From NCBI GenBank assembly GCA_036924285.1, contig JAYKYS010000015.1, positions 3,286,001 through 3,350,000 of the forward strand: a stretch of DNA of 64,000 bases. The letters are read 5' to 3'. This DNA is from Asterella californica. Lineage: Eukaryota > Streptophyta > Marchantiopsida > Marchantiales > Aytoniaceae. Made by a program: the position numbers and the translations under genes. The notes below the pieces were generated by a model, which had not been told where the DNA came from, ran no database searches, and worked only from the letters and a program-made list of their open reading frames with translations. Positions 22,786-34,405 of this stretch are shown here, in pieces; the stretch's first letter is position 1; each line of letters opens with the position of its first letter.

Positions 22786-23700
22786 TGTAAATCCTCCGCG
22801 GTCCTATCGATCAACTACCCCCCCGATCTCTCAACCTCCACGATCGTCATCCACGAATCTGCAACATGTCGGGCCTGTCTCTCACTCAGGGGTCACCTCT
22901 GATGGCTTTGATGGAAGCACACCATGAACTTGAAGGGAAAATGCTGAGTTCACTCATTCATACACCCACAAACTTATCAACTAAAAATCTCCTTAAACAC
23001 ATCAACTAAAATCCTCCATTCTAACGACGTCTCTCAAGTTCTCACATGCTAAAAATATCCCACACCCTCTATATTACTCAAGTTGTCATTACGACAATGT
23101 GAAAACAAGGATGAGGAGCTCTTCTCTACTCCTCTATTTATACATTCTAGGTTTTTACTTTGGTACCCTCCGGTAACTCAGCCGTAACTACTTTTATCGA
23201 GTTTTACTAAGATATTACTTAAGGTAAAAGCATTGATCACATGGGCTTTTTACCTTTTCACATGGGCTTATTCCTTCAAAGTCAACAACTTCTAGAAGGA
23301 TTCTGGAATATTCTCAAGGAATCTCGAATTTCCACCCCCCCTCTACACTAGGACCCACTAAAAAGGAAACATGTGGAATCTCTTCTTATTTTTAATGCCC
23401 ACAAAGTCCACAACTTTAATCCAACCACTAATATCAAGTCAAAAAGGAGATAAGGGATAATTTCCACCCCCTTTCTACCTTTTAGACAAGATGACAAGAT
23501 AGTAGTGCTCACTCTTTAGCAAATATCTGAATTCTCCCAAAAGTACAGCTAAGTTTAATCATAACTAACTTTTAGCTAGTCATGACTAACTTGATACCTC
23601 CTTAAAATACTTTGGCAGCAAATAAACATTCTCAACACTTAGTTATAACTAAACACCTTACTAATAGACAAACTTCCTATGTGTAACATAGGTCGTTACA
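22786..23700 (-). repeat. E 3' LTR
   Basis: The repeat is 915 bp. On the minus strand it begins TGTAACGACC, followed by an inverted copy of the same bases (TGTAAC, then GTTACA), and ends GGATTTACA. It differs from 30444-31358 at only a few sites seen by eye. Confidence 0.9.
23134..23142 (-). promoter_or_regulatory. TATA box in the E 3' LTR
   Basis: The minus strand reads TATAAATAG, a strong plant-type TATA box, with an identical copy in the other LTR at 30792-30800. Transcription would start about 30 bases further left. Confidence 0.6.
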
Positions 23701-23715
23701 TTTTACCCCCGGACT
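23701..23715 (-). promoter_or_regulatory. E polypurine tract
   Basis: Minus-strand AGTCCGGGGGTAAAA abuts the LTR start. Confidence 0.65.
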
Positions 23716-26700
23716 AAATTTTCGCTCCGTCCTCGGAGTGAAGAGAGAACTTTCGTCGATGAAACAACTTCAACTTGTCATGGTTGACCCGATCGAATCT
23801 CCTTCCTCCCAACTCCTGAAGGTCATATGTGAAGTTGCTCCACACCTTATCTACAACAAAAGGACCAAAATATCTAGGAAGAAACTTCTTCCTAGCCCTC
23901 TTGAATCTGATAGCATCATACAACATAACCCAATCTCCGACTTGAAAAGGTTTTACCTCTCTCTTGCCCAACCGTTTGTCGTAACTCTTCTTTTGATACG
24001 CCTGAGCTCGTTCCATCCGGATCATTGCTACCGCTCGGGTCTCTTCCAACTCCATGAGTTGCTCTCTTCTTGATCTGACCACGTCTTCTCCCCTCGACCT
24101 CTTCAACTTTCGTTGCATAGTTTGAAAAGTATCCAATTCGAATTGGATTGGCAACTTGGACTCCACTCCATAAACCAATCGAAATGGAGAGTACCCAGTA
24201 GAAGTCTTTGTTGTCGTTCGGTACTCCCATAAGATGGCATGTAGCCTCTTATCCCAAGTATGTTTCGCAGTCTCAACACCAGCATCTTTGGCGAGCATCA
24301 TACAAAGTGTAAGATTGGTCTTCTCCGCAAGACCATTAGCATTTGGTTTGTATGAGATCGTTACTCGTGGCTTGATAGAAAAGTGTTGTAGCATAGCATT
24401 AGTCATGCTCCCTACAAACTCTCCTCCTCTATCCGAGATCAACTCTAACGGACATCCAAATCTTGTGATGATCCTCTCCCATAGGAATCTACCGACTTCT
24501 ATTTCATTGGTCTCCCTCAAAGGTCTAGCCTCTACCCACTTGGTACAATAGTCAGTGGCGACTACAATGTATCTATTGCCTCGAGGTGTCTTATTAAGAG
24601 GACCTACAAAGTCAATACCCCACTTCTCAAACGGCCCTAATATTGGAATTGATCTTAATGGAGGTGTTCTAGTAGACTTCAGAGCAAATGCTTGACATAC
24701 GTCGCAAGTTTTGCAATAGTCTAAACACTCCTTGAAAATCCCTCTCCAGTGATAACCCGCATCCAAAATCTTGAAAGCTATTATCTTACCAGCAAAGTGA
24801 CCTCCGCAAACAGTGCCATCGTGAAACTCGTGCATCAGCTTGAACGCCTCCTTCTGACCAACTGCTCTCCTTAGTAAGCCATCTGCTCCTTGATGAAATA
24901 GAATTTCCTCCACCATGGTGTAAGGTTTGCATCTCTTGATCAACGCGTTACGTTCTCGGGTATGCATACCTTCTGGAAAAGAGCCATCTGCAAGGAAACT
25001 CCAGATTTCCTTGTACTCGTCCGGTATCTCCTCAATGCTTGTGATGGTCATCAGATGCTCATCTGGAAATGAATCATCAAACGGTTCTTCTCCCTCATCA
25101 TCATAAGCCCTCGACAAAAGATCAGCATTCGCATGCTTTTTCTCTGGTCTATCTTCGATCACGTAATCGTATTCTGTTAGAAAGATCTTCCAACGAGCAA
25201 TACGACCTTCGGCATTAGGCTTATTAAAGATATACTTTAAAGCCTTGTGATCTGTGACTATGGAAAATTTCCCTCCTAGCAAGTAGTGTCGAAATTTCTT
25301 CAATCCAAAGATCACCGCTAATCCTTCTCGTTCAGTCACACAGTAATTCTTCTCCGCTGGAACCATCTGCCTACTAGCATAAGCTATAGGATGATCATGC
25401 CCATCTTCATCTAACTGACTTAATGTACATCCGATTGCTACATTGGAGGCATCCGTATACAAAATAAATGCTTTACTCCACTCAGGTTTAGCAAGTATAG
25501 GAGCTGTCACTAATGCCTTTTTCAGCTCCTCAAATGCTTCCTTTGCCTTCTGATCATGCACTATCAAGTCAAAATCAACTCCCTTCTTCATGTACATAGT
25601 CAAAGCTATTGCTTTGTTTGAGAAGGAAAAGACAAACCTACGATAATATCCAACCATGCCAAGAAATTGTCTCAACTTTGTCAAGTTGATCGGAAATGGA
25701 AGATCCACAATCTTCTTCACCTTCTCAGGATCTACCGCAATCCCATTCTTGGAAATGATGTGCCCTAACAGCAGACCTTCTTCGCAGCCAAAGATGCACT
25801 TCTCAGGATTTAGAGAAGCGTTGGCTTGCTCCAACCACTGCAAAACTTTGATCACATGATCAAAGTGATCCTCCTTTCGTCCGTACACGCAAAAATCATC
25901 AATAAAATCACGGACAAACTTTCCTATGAATGGTTCAAACACCTTGTTCATGAACCTCTGAAACGTGGCCGGAGCATTACACATTCCGAATGGCATCACT
26001 CGAAATGCAAATGTTCTCCAAGGAGTAGTGAAAGTAGTCAACTATTGGTACTCTTGTGCTATCTTGATCTGGTTGTATCCACTATAACCATCACCAAAGC
26101 TGTACCACTCATGATCAGCAACTTCCTCCAAAATCTCATCTATAAATGATAGAGGATAATAATCCTTCTTGGTAACTGCATTCAGCTTCTTATAGTCTAT
26201 GCACACTCGCAGCTTACCATTCTTCTTCTTGACAATCACAATGGGTGAAACCCATTCTGAGTTCTCCACCTCGTAGATGAAAGTCGCCTCCTTCAACTTG
26301 TCTATCTCCTCCTCGACCATCATTGCCGTTGTGAGATTGACCCTTCTCTACTTCTGTCGAACTGGTCTTGCGTGCTCCTCCAATTCGATTCGATGAGTCT
26401 CGAGAGTCACCTCCTTCAAATCCTTGTAGCTGAAAGCAAACACATGGATATATTTTCGAAATATATCTAGGAATCTACTTTTCTCCTCTTGAGTGACATT
26501 GATACCAAACTTCAGGGTAGAGAGTCTTCTCACAATCTCTGCCTCACTCAACTCTTCTTTGTCAGGATCTTTCTCCACTGCTGGTCGAAGCAACAAGTCA
26601 ATAGCACTAAGCTGATGTAATGATTCATCTCGACCAAATCCTTCGTCCTCAGACGAGGATTCTTGATCGTAAGAATCTCCGGTATCTACTTCTGAGACAC

Positions 26701-26749
26701 TCTGATCATCCTCCGTATCAGATTTCCAGTAGTCACTAGTGGGTCTATC
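23714..26749 (-). pseudogene. E Pol: reverse transcriptase, RNase H, integrase
   Basis: One frame runs from just after the stop at 26750 down to 23714, interrupted only by TAG at 26348 and TAG at 26042. RT shows WVSPIVIVKKKNGKLRVCID, YSFGDGYSGYNQIKIA (first Asp) and FIDDFCVYG (catalytic pair). RNase H shows FILYTDASNVAIGCTLSQ. Integrase shows a zinc-binding HDGTVCGGHF with CKTCDVCQ, then the catalytic GIDFVGPLN, ISDRGGEF and NGLAEKTN. A C-terminal RYFGPFVVDKV gives the GPY/F module. The 775-codon open part (26041-23714) is long for a decaying element. The two stops arise in Arg/Gln contexts, as from C-to-T change. Confidence 0.9.
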
Positions 26750-28600
26750 TCAGTCAGAAGTCACAACTCCAACACCCGAGAGAGGTACTATCACTCTATG
26801 ATCTCTAGGTCCAATCCGTAAGTATCCCTTGTGCCACCTATCAGTGGTGCGCACAGCTCTCAACCAAGGCCTACCTAGGAGCAAATCATAACTAGAGTCC
26901 TTTAACACTTGAAAGGACATCAATGTTTGAACTCCCATCACAGACACGACCACCTTCTCTAACACACCAAGAGGTCTTACCCGTTGCTTGTTAGCCATCC
27001 CCACGATAATGCTAGCCGGGCGAGTTGGTTCCATCCCCAACTTCTTCATCAACCTCTCCGATATGGCGTTTACAGCCGCCCCTCCATCCACCAATACGTC
27101 AGAGACGTAGTGACCATTCAACCGGACTTCAATCTTTGAAGCCCTAGTGCATACCTCTGAAGCATGCACATCCACCACACCAACTCCCACTGACTTTGAT
27201 GTCTTGCTCTTGGGTTTCTTCTTCTTGCTTCTCTTAGAACTCAATCCTCCTCTGAGTTCCCTTCGTAAGCTGGGATTAAGTGCGATCAGTTGTCCAACAG
27301 TGATGTTGGCTTTCTGAGCAGCCACATCTTCAACCACATCATATCCCGCTTGGGAAGATGAAATGGTGAAATCCGCCATCCCCAGCTTCCTTCTTGGCTC
27401 CCTTGGTGTACTCGAAACATTACTCGAACGAGTACTTCTACTTGCTGACTCCTCCATGAAAACCGGTTCATCAGAAAATCGAGTTCTTTTCCTTTCTTGA
27501 GCTAAAAGCTCCACCGGTGCATGAGAAGAGTTTGAACTCTCTCCTTTCTCGTAGATGGGATCTCGTACGACATCGATAGTAGCCACCCCCTTGTCTCGTC
27601 CTTGTGATGGATTTCTTCCACCCACATTCATTCTGACAGCTTCGGCACCTCTTGCTCCGTTGTTAAGACAATTTCGCTGGAAATGAGAACCTCCACACGT
27701 CCAACAAGTGATTCCTCCAAAGTTACCTTGGTTGCCTCCAAAGTTACCTTGATTTCCTCTGTTAGGATTGTTGTCGTAACCTCTTTGACCTCCTCCTCCA
27801 CCTTTGTTTCTCCATTCTCGTAACTGCACCACATTTATCTTGAGATCCGCAAGAGTGTCAGTGATGCTCTTCAGCTCGGCATGAAAATCAGAGGTGGCAA
27901 TAGATATCGTTGTTGGGACAAACGGTCTTGGCACCACCGTTGGAGTAGGAGCTGACGTTGAAGCAACCACCAATTGTGATGGTGCAGGTGCTATCGTCGT
28001 GACTACACCAGGAGTCGGAGTCGACACCAGAGCAGCATGATGAGGTTGGATGATATCTCCTTCATCCAAACTCTCTTCCATGTTTGTCGCAATCTTGATG
28101 GCCTCCGCTTTGGTTGCTGGTTTCTCGTACCTCACTTGGGTTCGAATTGAAGGTCTCAACCCTCCCATCAAGTTCTTGGTCAGCACTGCTCCAATCCCCG
28201 CCATCGTTAGCTCCACATTGTCTCCACTCTTCCGTAGGACCGTCCGAAACCGTTGCTCCAACTTATCCACCCTTTCGGTATATTGCCGAACTTTCTCGTC
28301 GTCTCGTTGCTTCAAATGAGTAAGCTCCACCATGAGTTTCTCATAACTCTCTTCTGGAAGAAATTCTTCGATGAGTGCATTACTCAACGTCTCCCATGTG
28401 TCCTCAACTGCACCAGGTGTCTAGCTCTTCACTCAGTCTTCATACCACGTAAGAGCAAAATCTTCTAAAAACTCTGGCAGTAACAACACCCATTCTTCCT
28501 TCCTTCTCACGTTGTTTCCGATGCAACCCCTTTTGAAGTCTCGTACAAATGGTTTTACATCTTCATTGTCCTTCCCATGAAACACTGGTAACTTCCTCAT
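26750..28600 (-). pseudogene. E Gag and retropepsin
   Basis: The frame starts at an ATG at 28600 (MRKLPVFHGKDNEDVKPFVR) and includes LPEFLEDFALTWYED, a common Ty3/gypsy Gag motif. It is broken by a TGA and a TAG near 28430 and is then open for 545 codons (28387-26750). The capsid region carries LKQRDDEKVRQYTERVDKLE. A Gly/Asn-rich stretch (GGNQGNFGG, repeated) precedes the zinc knuckle CWTCGGSHFQRNC. The protease loop reads VLVDGGAAVNAIS, with DGG in place of D[ST]G, followed by YDLLLGRPWL. The TGA at 26750 separates it from pol in the same frame, so gag-pol was probably a single polyprotein. Confidence 0.85.
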
Positions 28601-28813
28601 CTTGTAACTATTCTTTCTATCTTTCTAATTTTTGGGCAATAACTACTCGCTAAAAGAGTACGAATATCACCAATTCCATTCGCGAATAATCTACCATAGG
28701 TAAAATGAAAGGAAATGGTTGTAACAACACCTCTTGTGTCATCTCTTCTCCCAAGGTAATCATGAGTCTGAGTCGCATCACCGTCTTCTCTACCATCCGA
28801 ATGACGATCTCCA

Positions 28814-29305
28814 TCATAACTCAGCCGAGTCCTCTTTTGAAGTCGACAACTTCTCCGTCTCAGCTCTTTGAGTCTCGTCCAACTTCTCGACTACTGACGT
28901 AAGTAGGGCGGCCACATCGACGCACTTGTGTCCTCTTGATAGATCACCCACTCCACAACTTGGACAAGGATCTTCGTCTAGAAGATGAATTGGCGCTGGT
29001 GACGATGGACCCACTCGAAGACTTAAATCAGTAAACTCCCGTTTCCCTTTAGCTCTCTCGGTTCTGATTCTAGTTGGACAATTCACTACTTTGTGTCCCA
29101 ACCCTCTACAGAAATAACACCACAAGTCGGTTTCTACTCTTCTCCTCGGAGATTCTACTTGAGGTTTAGTACTAGGGTTTTCAAACTCGACGATAATCTC
29201 TCTCGAACTTTCTTCGACACTTACTATGACATCTAAACCTTGAGGAAGGTTTCTAAGTCTAACTTTCCAATCTTTTGAATTTCCACTCATGTTGCACCTT
29301 CTCAA
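28814..29305 (-). CDS. E upstream ORF with zinc knuckle
   Basis: An open frame of 163 codons lies between the PBS and gag. It contains CYFCRGLGHKVVNC, a CCHC zinc knuckle, and a second Cys/His cluster CPSCGVGDLSRGHKC, followed by a Glu-rich C terminus. It lies in the same reading frame as gag, about 200 bases upstream, with the stop at 28814 between them. Nucleic-acid binding is likely from the knuckle. Ordinary plant Ty3/gypsy elements have no such separate ORF before gag. It may be a duplicated Gag end or a captured domain. Its start is uncertain. Confidence 0.5.
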   Translation of the reverse strand: MRRCNMSGNSKDWKVRLRNLPQGLDVIVSVEESSREIIVEFENPSTKPQVESPRRRVETDLWCYFCRGLGHKVVNCPTRIRTERAKGKREFTDLSLRVGPSSPAPIHLLDEDPCPSCGVGDLSRGHKCVDVAALLTSVVEKLDETQRAETEKLSTSKEDSAEL

Positions 29306-29428
29306 CCATTAAGTGGACAAAATATCATAGAGGAAAATAATTCTACATCACTTTCTTAACTCTTCCGAGCTTTATATTGGAAATCGTGTATTATACATGC
29401 TATACACGAAATAAAATCTAATCTAAAA

Positions 29429-29746
29429 TTAACTGTCAAAGATATGATCCTCCTCACCATCGTTTGTACTAATCACAACAGACATCTTGAACTCACTCTT
29501 GTAAGGATCCAACTCTACTTCACCAGGAGCATTCGTGACCTCCACAGTGAATGATGCTTTAATCTCGGCTTTCTTCAAATCTGTGCCAATGGTCGCGGAA
29601 GCTTCTTCGTATAGGGTAAAGAGGGCACCCCAAGTGCTATAGATGTGGGTTCGTAACTCATCTATACTTAACTTGGGCTTCTCCGTCTCTGTTCGAACTC
29701 CTAAACGTCTCTTCTTCCACCTCGTCATTCGAACTGGATTCCCCAT
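29429..29746 (-). CDS. E first small ORF, unknown
   Basis: A 105-codon open frame starts with MGNPVRMTRWKKRRLGVRTE. It continues as an acidic/hydrophobic pattern (IYSTWGALFTLYEEASATIG, FTVEVTNAPGEVELD). I do not recognise it. It is in the same frame as the next ORF and gag, so it might be the broken N-terminal part of one long protein. The stretch from 29747 to 30421 between it and the PBS is an AT- and CT-rich leader without credible coding. Confidence 0.35.
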   Translation of the reverse strand: MGNPVRMTRWKKRRLGVRTETEKPKLSIDELRTHIYSTWGALFTLYEEASATIGTDLKKAEIKASFTVEVTNAPGEVELDPYKSEFKMSVVISTNDGEEDHIFDS

Positions 29747-30421
29747 GAAGTATCTTCAAGACCTTCTGTATGCCGAAACGTATATCTCTTAGTTGGTAAA
29801 AGATCTCTCCAAGATTTTTGTGGTCTCCAGTAGCTCAACCTCCAAGCTACTAAATCATGAAGTTTCAACAGAAACTTCCTTAATCAGAAGAGATGGTGAT
29901 GACTGTACAAATTTTCAGAGAACTGAAATTTGTATATTTTCACTTCCTTCATGGTTGTCAACCCCCTCCACTTTGAAAAATTCTTTCTCCCTCTTCAGAC
30001 CTCATCTTCTCATGATTTATTTTGTCCTGGATAGCTTATCAGCCACTCTAAAACACTAGAAAGTTTCTCAGGAAAATAAAATTCACAAAAAATCCGACAC
30101 CGACTGTAAACTTTTTCCAGAGAGCAGAATTTCTAAACTCACAAATTTATCTCCTCTAATAACTTTTCTCTCCTCCTTTCTCTACAACTCTTGTTGCACC
30201 CTCTTTCAACTCTCCTCAAACCCTTTCTAAGTGAACAAGATGTAAAGAATGACTTCGAACGCGTCATATACTACTACGAGATACACGAAAGGTTCTAACG
30301 TTGCTAACATCGCGTTAGCTCTCTCTCCTCTCAACGTTCTCTCCATGTGCTCTCTCATAATCTCCTTTTGTCGAATATAGAACTGAACTCTAAACATGGT
30401 TCAACGATCCCTTCAAGTGAG

Positions 30422-30439
30422 GTCCCGGCAACGGAACCA
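30422..30439 (-). promoter_or_regulatory. E primer binding site, tRNA-Asp-like
   Basis: The minus strand reads TGGTTCCGTTGCCGGGAC, five bases after the LTR end. The CCGTTGCCGGG core matches the Athila/Tat tRNA-Asp site. The acceptor part (TGGTT) differs, so another tRNA with a similar T-arm is possible. Confidence 0.65.
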
Positions 30440-30443
30440 AAAA

Positions 30444-31358
30444 TGTAAACCCTCCGCGGTCCTATCGACCAACTACCCCCCCGATCTCTCAACCTCCACG
30501 ATCGTCATCCACGAATCTGCAACATGTCGGGCTTGTCTCTCACTCAGGGGTCACCTCTGATGGCTTTGATGGAAGCACACCATGAACTTGAAGGGAAAAT
30601 GTTGAGTTCTCTCATTCATACACCCACAAACTTATCAACTAAAAATCTCCTTAAACACATCAACTAAAATCCTCCATTCTAACGACGTCTCTCAAGTTCT
30701 CACATGCTAAAAATATCCCACACTCTCTATATTACTCAAGTTGTCATTACGACAATGTGAAAACAAGGATGAGGAGCTCTTCTCTACTCCTCTATTTATA
30801 CATTCTAGGTTTTTACTTTGGTACCCTCCGGTAACTCAGCCGTAACTACTTTTACCGGGTTTTACTAAGATATTACTTAAGGTAAAAGCATTGATCACAT
30901 GGGCTTTTTACCTTTTCACATGGGCTTATTCCTTCAAAGTCAACAACTTCTAGAAGAATTCTAGAATATTCTCAAGGAATCTCGAATTTCCACCCCCCCT
31001 CTACACTAGGACCCACTAAAAAGGAAACATGTGGAATCTCTTCTTGTTTTTAATGCCCACAAAGTCCACAACTTTAATCCAACCACTAATATCAAGTCAA
31101 AAAGGAGATAAGGGATACTTTCCACCCCCTTTCTACCTTTTAGACAAGATGACAAGATAGTAGTGCTCACTCTTTAGCAAATATCTGAATTCTGCCAAAA
31201 GTACAGCTAAGTTTAACCATAACTAACTTTTAGCTAGTCATGACTAACTTGATACCTCCTTAAAATACTTTGGCAACAAATAAACATTCTCAACACTTAG
31301 TTATAACTAAACACCTTACTAATAGACAAACTTTCTATGTGTAACATAGGTCGTTACA
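30444..31358 (-). repeat. E 5' LTR
   Basis: The repeat is 915 bp, a near copy of 22786-23700. It is the upstream LTR because the PBS is at its inner end. TATAAATAG on the minus strand at 30800-30792 is the likely promoter element. Its right end, CGTTACA, meets the GTAC duplication. Confidence 0.9.
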
Positions 31359-31362
31359 GTAC

Positions 31363-32230
31363 AGAAGAGTCCTTAGACTCAGATCATTCAGTCTGCACCT
31401 GATCCTCGGATTGATGAAGTGTTGAAGCAGTTTGCCGACCTGAAAGTTCATCTTCTGAACCAGAAGGACAAGCGGAAGCAACCTACGGCCTCCCGGCCAA
31501 ACATTTGGTGCAACCTTTGTAACTCTTCTGGACACACCAGAGATCAGTGTACACAAGACCAGGCTGTTAATTAGGCAGGCTGGGAAGAAGATGATGAGAG
31601 ATATCTACACGATCCCGGTGAAGAATCTTGCTATAAGATCGAGATGATACATCCATTCACCCTTACGCCTCCTGCTCAATATAATCGTTATACACCTAGA
31701 GACAGAGCTAGTAATGTACAGACCATGACACCCTAGCAACCTTCTTCATCACAACGACCTCTAAACCCTCTTCCTGGAGCATGTAACAAGTGTGGAGAGA
31801 CAGGACATTGGTGGTCCATATGTCCTCATCCAAGAAGACATTGTGTGAGAACTGTAAGGAAGTAGGACATTTCACAGGAAATTTTCCTCAGACCCTACGT
31901 CCACGACAAATGGTTAGATTTGCAGAGACCACACCTCTTGCAAAAGCCGCATCAACTTCTAAACTCGAGCTAGCAGTGATACAACACATCACGGTAGAAG
32001 AAGAAGATCCTGGGGGTCGTACGGATTGTCTCCATACAGAGGAAGACGAACCAAACCTCGGGAAGCGCGAAGGAAAGGAACTTCAGTTGCAGAAGACGAC
32101 TGCAGCTCAGAAGACGAAGTCACTTGAGGAAGCTTCATCTTTCACTTTGGCGGATGGCACTGTGTGGAGTCCTTGCCCAGATTCAGACAGTTGGCCTCCA
32201 GAACTACAAGCCTTGTAGACAAAGAAGACA
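31363..32230 (+). pseudogene. Family A Gag C-terminal part with several zinc knuckles
   Basis: Gag resumes after element E. In successive broken frames it encodes CNLCNSSGHTRDQC near 31510, CNKCGETGHWWSIC near 31781 and CENCKEVGHFTGNF near 31845, each a CCHC-type knuckle (the last lacks its final Cys). A long Glu/Lys-rich linker follows, open from 31790 to 32218. Three knuckles are more than the usual one or two. The knuckles bind genomic RNA. The protein is cut near 32230 by unrelated copia sequence. Confidence 0.7.
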
Positions 32231-32231
32231 T

Positions 32232-32497
32232 CAAGCATGAGTTCACTACCCCTTACACTTCAAAATGGAATGATCGAGAGCGCTAGATGTATGCTACATA
32301 GTGCAGGACTGTCAATGAAGCTTTGGGCAGAAACGACAAATACAGCAATGTTTACTCTCAATCAAAGAGAGAAACAACCATATGATTGTCGAGAGCGCTA
32401 GATGTATACTACACAGTGCAAGACTGTCAACGAAGCTTTGGGTAGAAGTGACAAATATAGCAATGTATACTCTCAATCAAAGCTTGACTCATAGTTT
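32232..32497 (+). mobile_element. Ty1/copia integrase fragment with 115-bp tandem duplication
   Basis: Translation gives KHEFTTPYTSKWNDRER and, after a frame change, ESARCMLHSAGLSMKLWAE. These are the landmarks of the plant Ty1/copia integrase core (normally HEFTTPYTPQQNG...ER...MLxxAgLs..LWAE). The segment from about 32275 is repeated about 115 bases later (ESARCILHSARLSTKLWVE, from 32385) with about 10% change. No LTR or other copia domain is visible beside it. The unit is a small fragment, perhaps captured during recombination, and is followed by a B LTR. Confidence 0.75.
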
Positions 32498-32504
32498 AGA
32501 ACGT

Positions 32505-34405
32505 TGTTGTGTCATGGACCGGCTCCTATCTGAAATTCAGACTTCGATGCTTATCGCTCCAAAGACACTCATGAGAAAGACAAGCTAGACCATAGCTTGC
32601 GGACTATTGGCATCATTTAGGATCTCCATTTTCATCGCATAGATGGGTAGAGTTCCTTGTCAACTTTCCATAGACACTTCGTCTACTTCGTTTGGACACC
32701 TAGTGGAGAAGTTACAAGACTCGAAAGATGGAGAAAACAAGCTAAGCCCCAGCTTACGGAGTTTTGGCACAACTTCGGATCTTCGCTTTCATCGCATCAA
32801 TGGGTAGAGCTCATTGTCAGCTTTTCATAGGCACTTTGTTTACTTCGTTTGGACGTCTAGTGAAGAAGTTATGCGACTCGAAAGAAAGAAAAATCAAGCT
32901 AAGCCTTAGTTTACTTGCTGACTGGGTATTTGAGGCTTCATGCGTTATATCAAAGACGCAAAGGGCCTGCTTCATTATTACTAAGAGAACTTCGTACGTA
33001 CAGAGACTGTGAAAGGGGGCTGCTTAAGGGGCTTGCTTGTTCCTACGACTTGTCGGTGGACGTTTTGGAGAATTGGGAAGTCCAATACACGCGCGCAAGG
33101 TGTCATGGGGTTCAGATCTGTGCAGGCTACGCACAGGTTAAGACGATTTGAGAAGAGACGGATCGAGGGATGTGTACTGAGAGAAATTGAGACACAGGAA
33201 AGAGATTTAGAAACCCGTAAGGGCTATTAGTTTGCTTATATTTTCCTACCTTATTTCATAACTGAATGATTCATCTATATCGTAGATGAATGACCAGAGA
33301 AATTTTCAGTTACTTGTGAAGGAGAGTTGGACCGTTAGGGCCGTTTCGGAGTCCAAACTTGCTGTCCTTGGATCCATCGGAATCAGAACACCGAATTCTA
33401 CAGGAAATTGAAGACGATACCAAGTTTCATCGGGCGGTTTAGGAGTTCTGAGTGAAATTGACTCGCAGGAAAGCGCTTGCGTCAGGGTTTCATCACTTAC
33501 GACCTAAAATTGGGGTGTTTTTTGCGATCGGTGTGCCAAGCTCTTCGTTCTTGGTGCCTACGTGATCAAGGAGTCTTCATCTACGCATAGGAGAAGACCG
33601 TACGTAAATTGGATTGTTGGTTTGGACGAGGTGAGCGAGTTTGAGCCGCAGGGAGTCCATTTACGTCAGTTTTTTGCAACCTACGACCAAATTTCTTGCG
33701 TGGTTTTGCAAAGGGAACTCCAAACGACTTGTTTGGAGTCTCGTTGGGTTCGTGATAGCTAGATCTATCTGCCAGGGAAGACGAATATCAGTTTAGACGA
33801 TCCGTTTGTGCGGTGTGTGCGGTTTTAAGCCGCAGGGAGGAGTTTTTGAAGATTCGGTCACCTGCGACCGAAAATTGACGATATCTCGGTTGTTGGGAGT
33901 CGGATCTGAAGGTTTCTTGGGTAATGGAGTCAGCGGAGGAGACCCTATCAACATCTGAAGTCCGTTCGGTGAAAGGAGGAAGTCTACAGATAGATTTTTT
34001 TCGGTTTTTTCGCTACGAGTTTTGCTCTTTTGAGTTCGTTAGAGTTCTTATTGGCTATATACAGCTTGTGGTAGCTAGCTTTAGCTAAGAACTTGTACAT
34101 GGATGTGGTTTGGACTTGGGTTTGGATCGCGTGATACTGTTGTGGCTCTGCTTGTTAGCAAAAGGGAAGTTTCTCTTGCTTTGAGCTACGCTTCGGTGTT
34201 TTTGGGTCAGGGTTGAGAATCAGGGGTTGTTTTTAAGGACTTTGAAGCAGGTTACATACCGCTCTGGTCTGTTTTTCAGTTCTGTGCTCTTAAGAGAAAG
34301 AACCGGTGTACATACATTTGGAGTTGGTATATATCGCAGCGTTCGTTTTCGTTGTTGTTTTTCTATGTCTTGTCTCTGTTTCAGCACACAACATCTCCAC
34401 AGCCA
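32505..34405 (+). repeat. B2: family B LTR, plus strand, 3'-truncated
   Basis: It starts TGTTGTGTCATGGACCGG, matching the minus-strand start of the B1 LTRs, and follows them through to the GCACACAACATCTCCACAGCCA block, where it stops about 50 bp short of the end. ACGT precedes it (32501-32504), but no matching duplication is seen on the right. An extra stretch of about 90 bp near 33212-33305, with the palindrome TTCATCTATATCGTAGATGAA, is absent from the other copies. It is a solo or broken LTR, more diverged than B1. Confidence 0.8.

Larger units (their letters stand above)
22786..31358 (-). mobile_element. Element E: Athila-like Ty3/gypsy retrotransposon, minus strand, complete but degenerate
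   Basis: The element is 8573 bp, with 915-bp LTRs at both ends (22786-23700, 30444-31358), PPT, gag-pol and PBS in minus-strand order. GTAC flanks both ends (22782-22785 and 31359-31362) as a 4-bp target duplication inside family A gag. The LTRs look nearly identical, so insertion was recent. Gag-Pro-Pol lies in one minus-strand frame with several stops, which are few enough to be recent decay. RT reads FIDDFCVYG, as in Athila-type elements. Two extra small ORFs precede gag. Confidence 0.9.

Noticed and set aside
29793..30059. Plus-strand ORF in the leader of element E
   Set aside because: It has no motif, opposes the direction of the element and lies in AT-rich leader.
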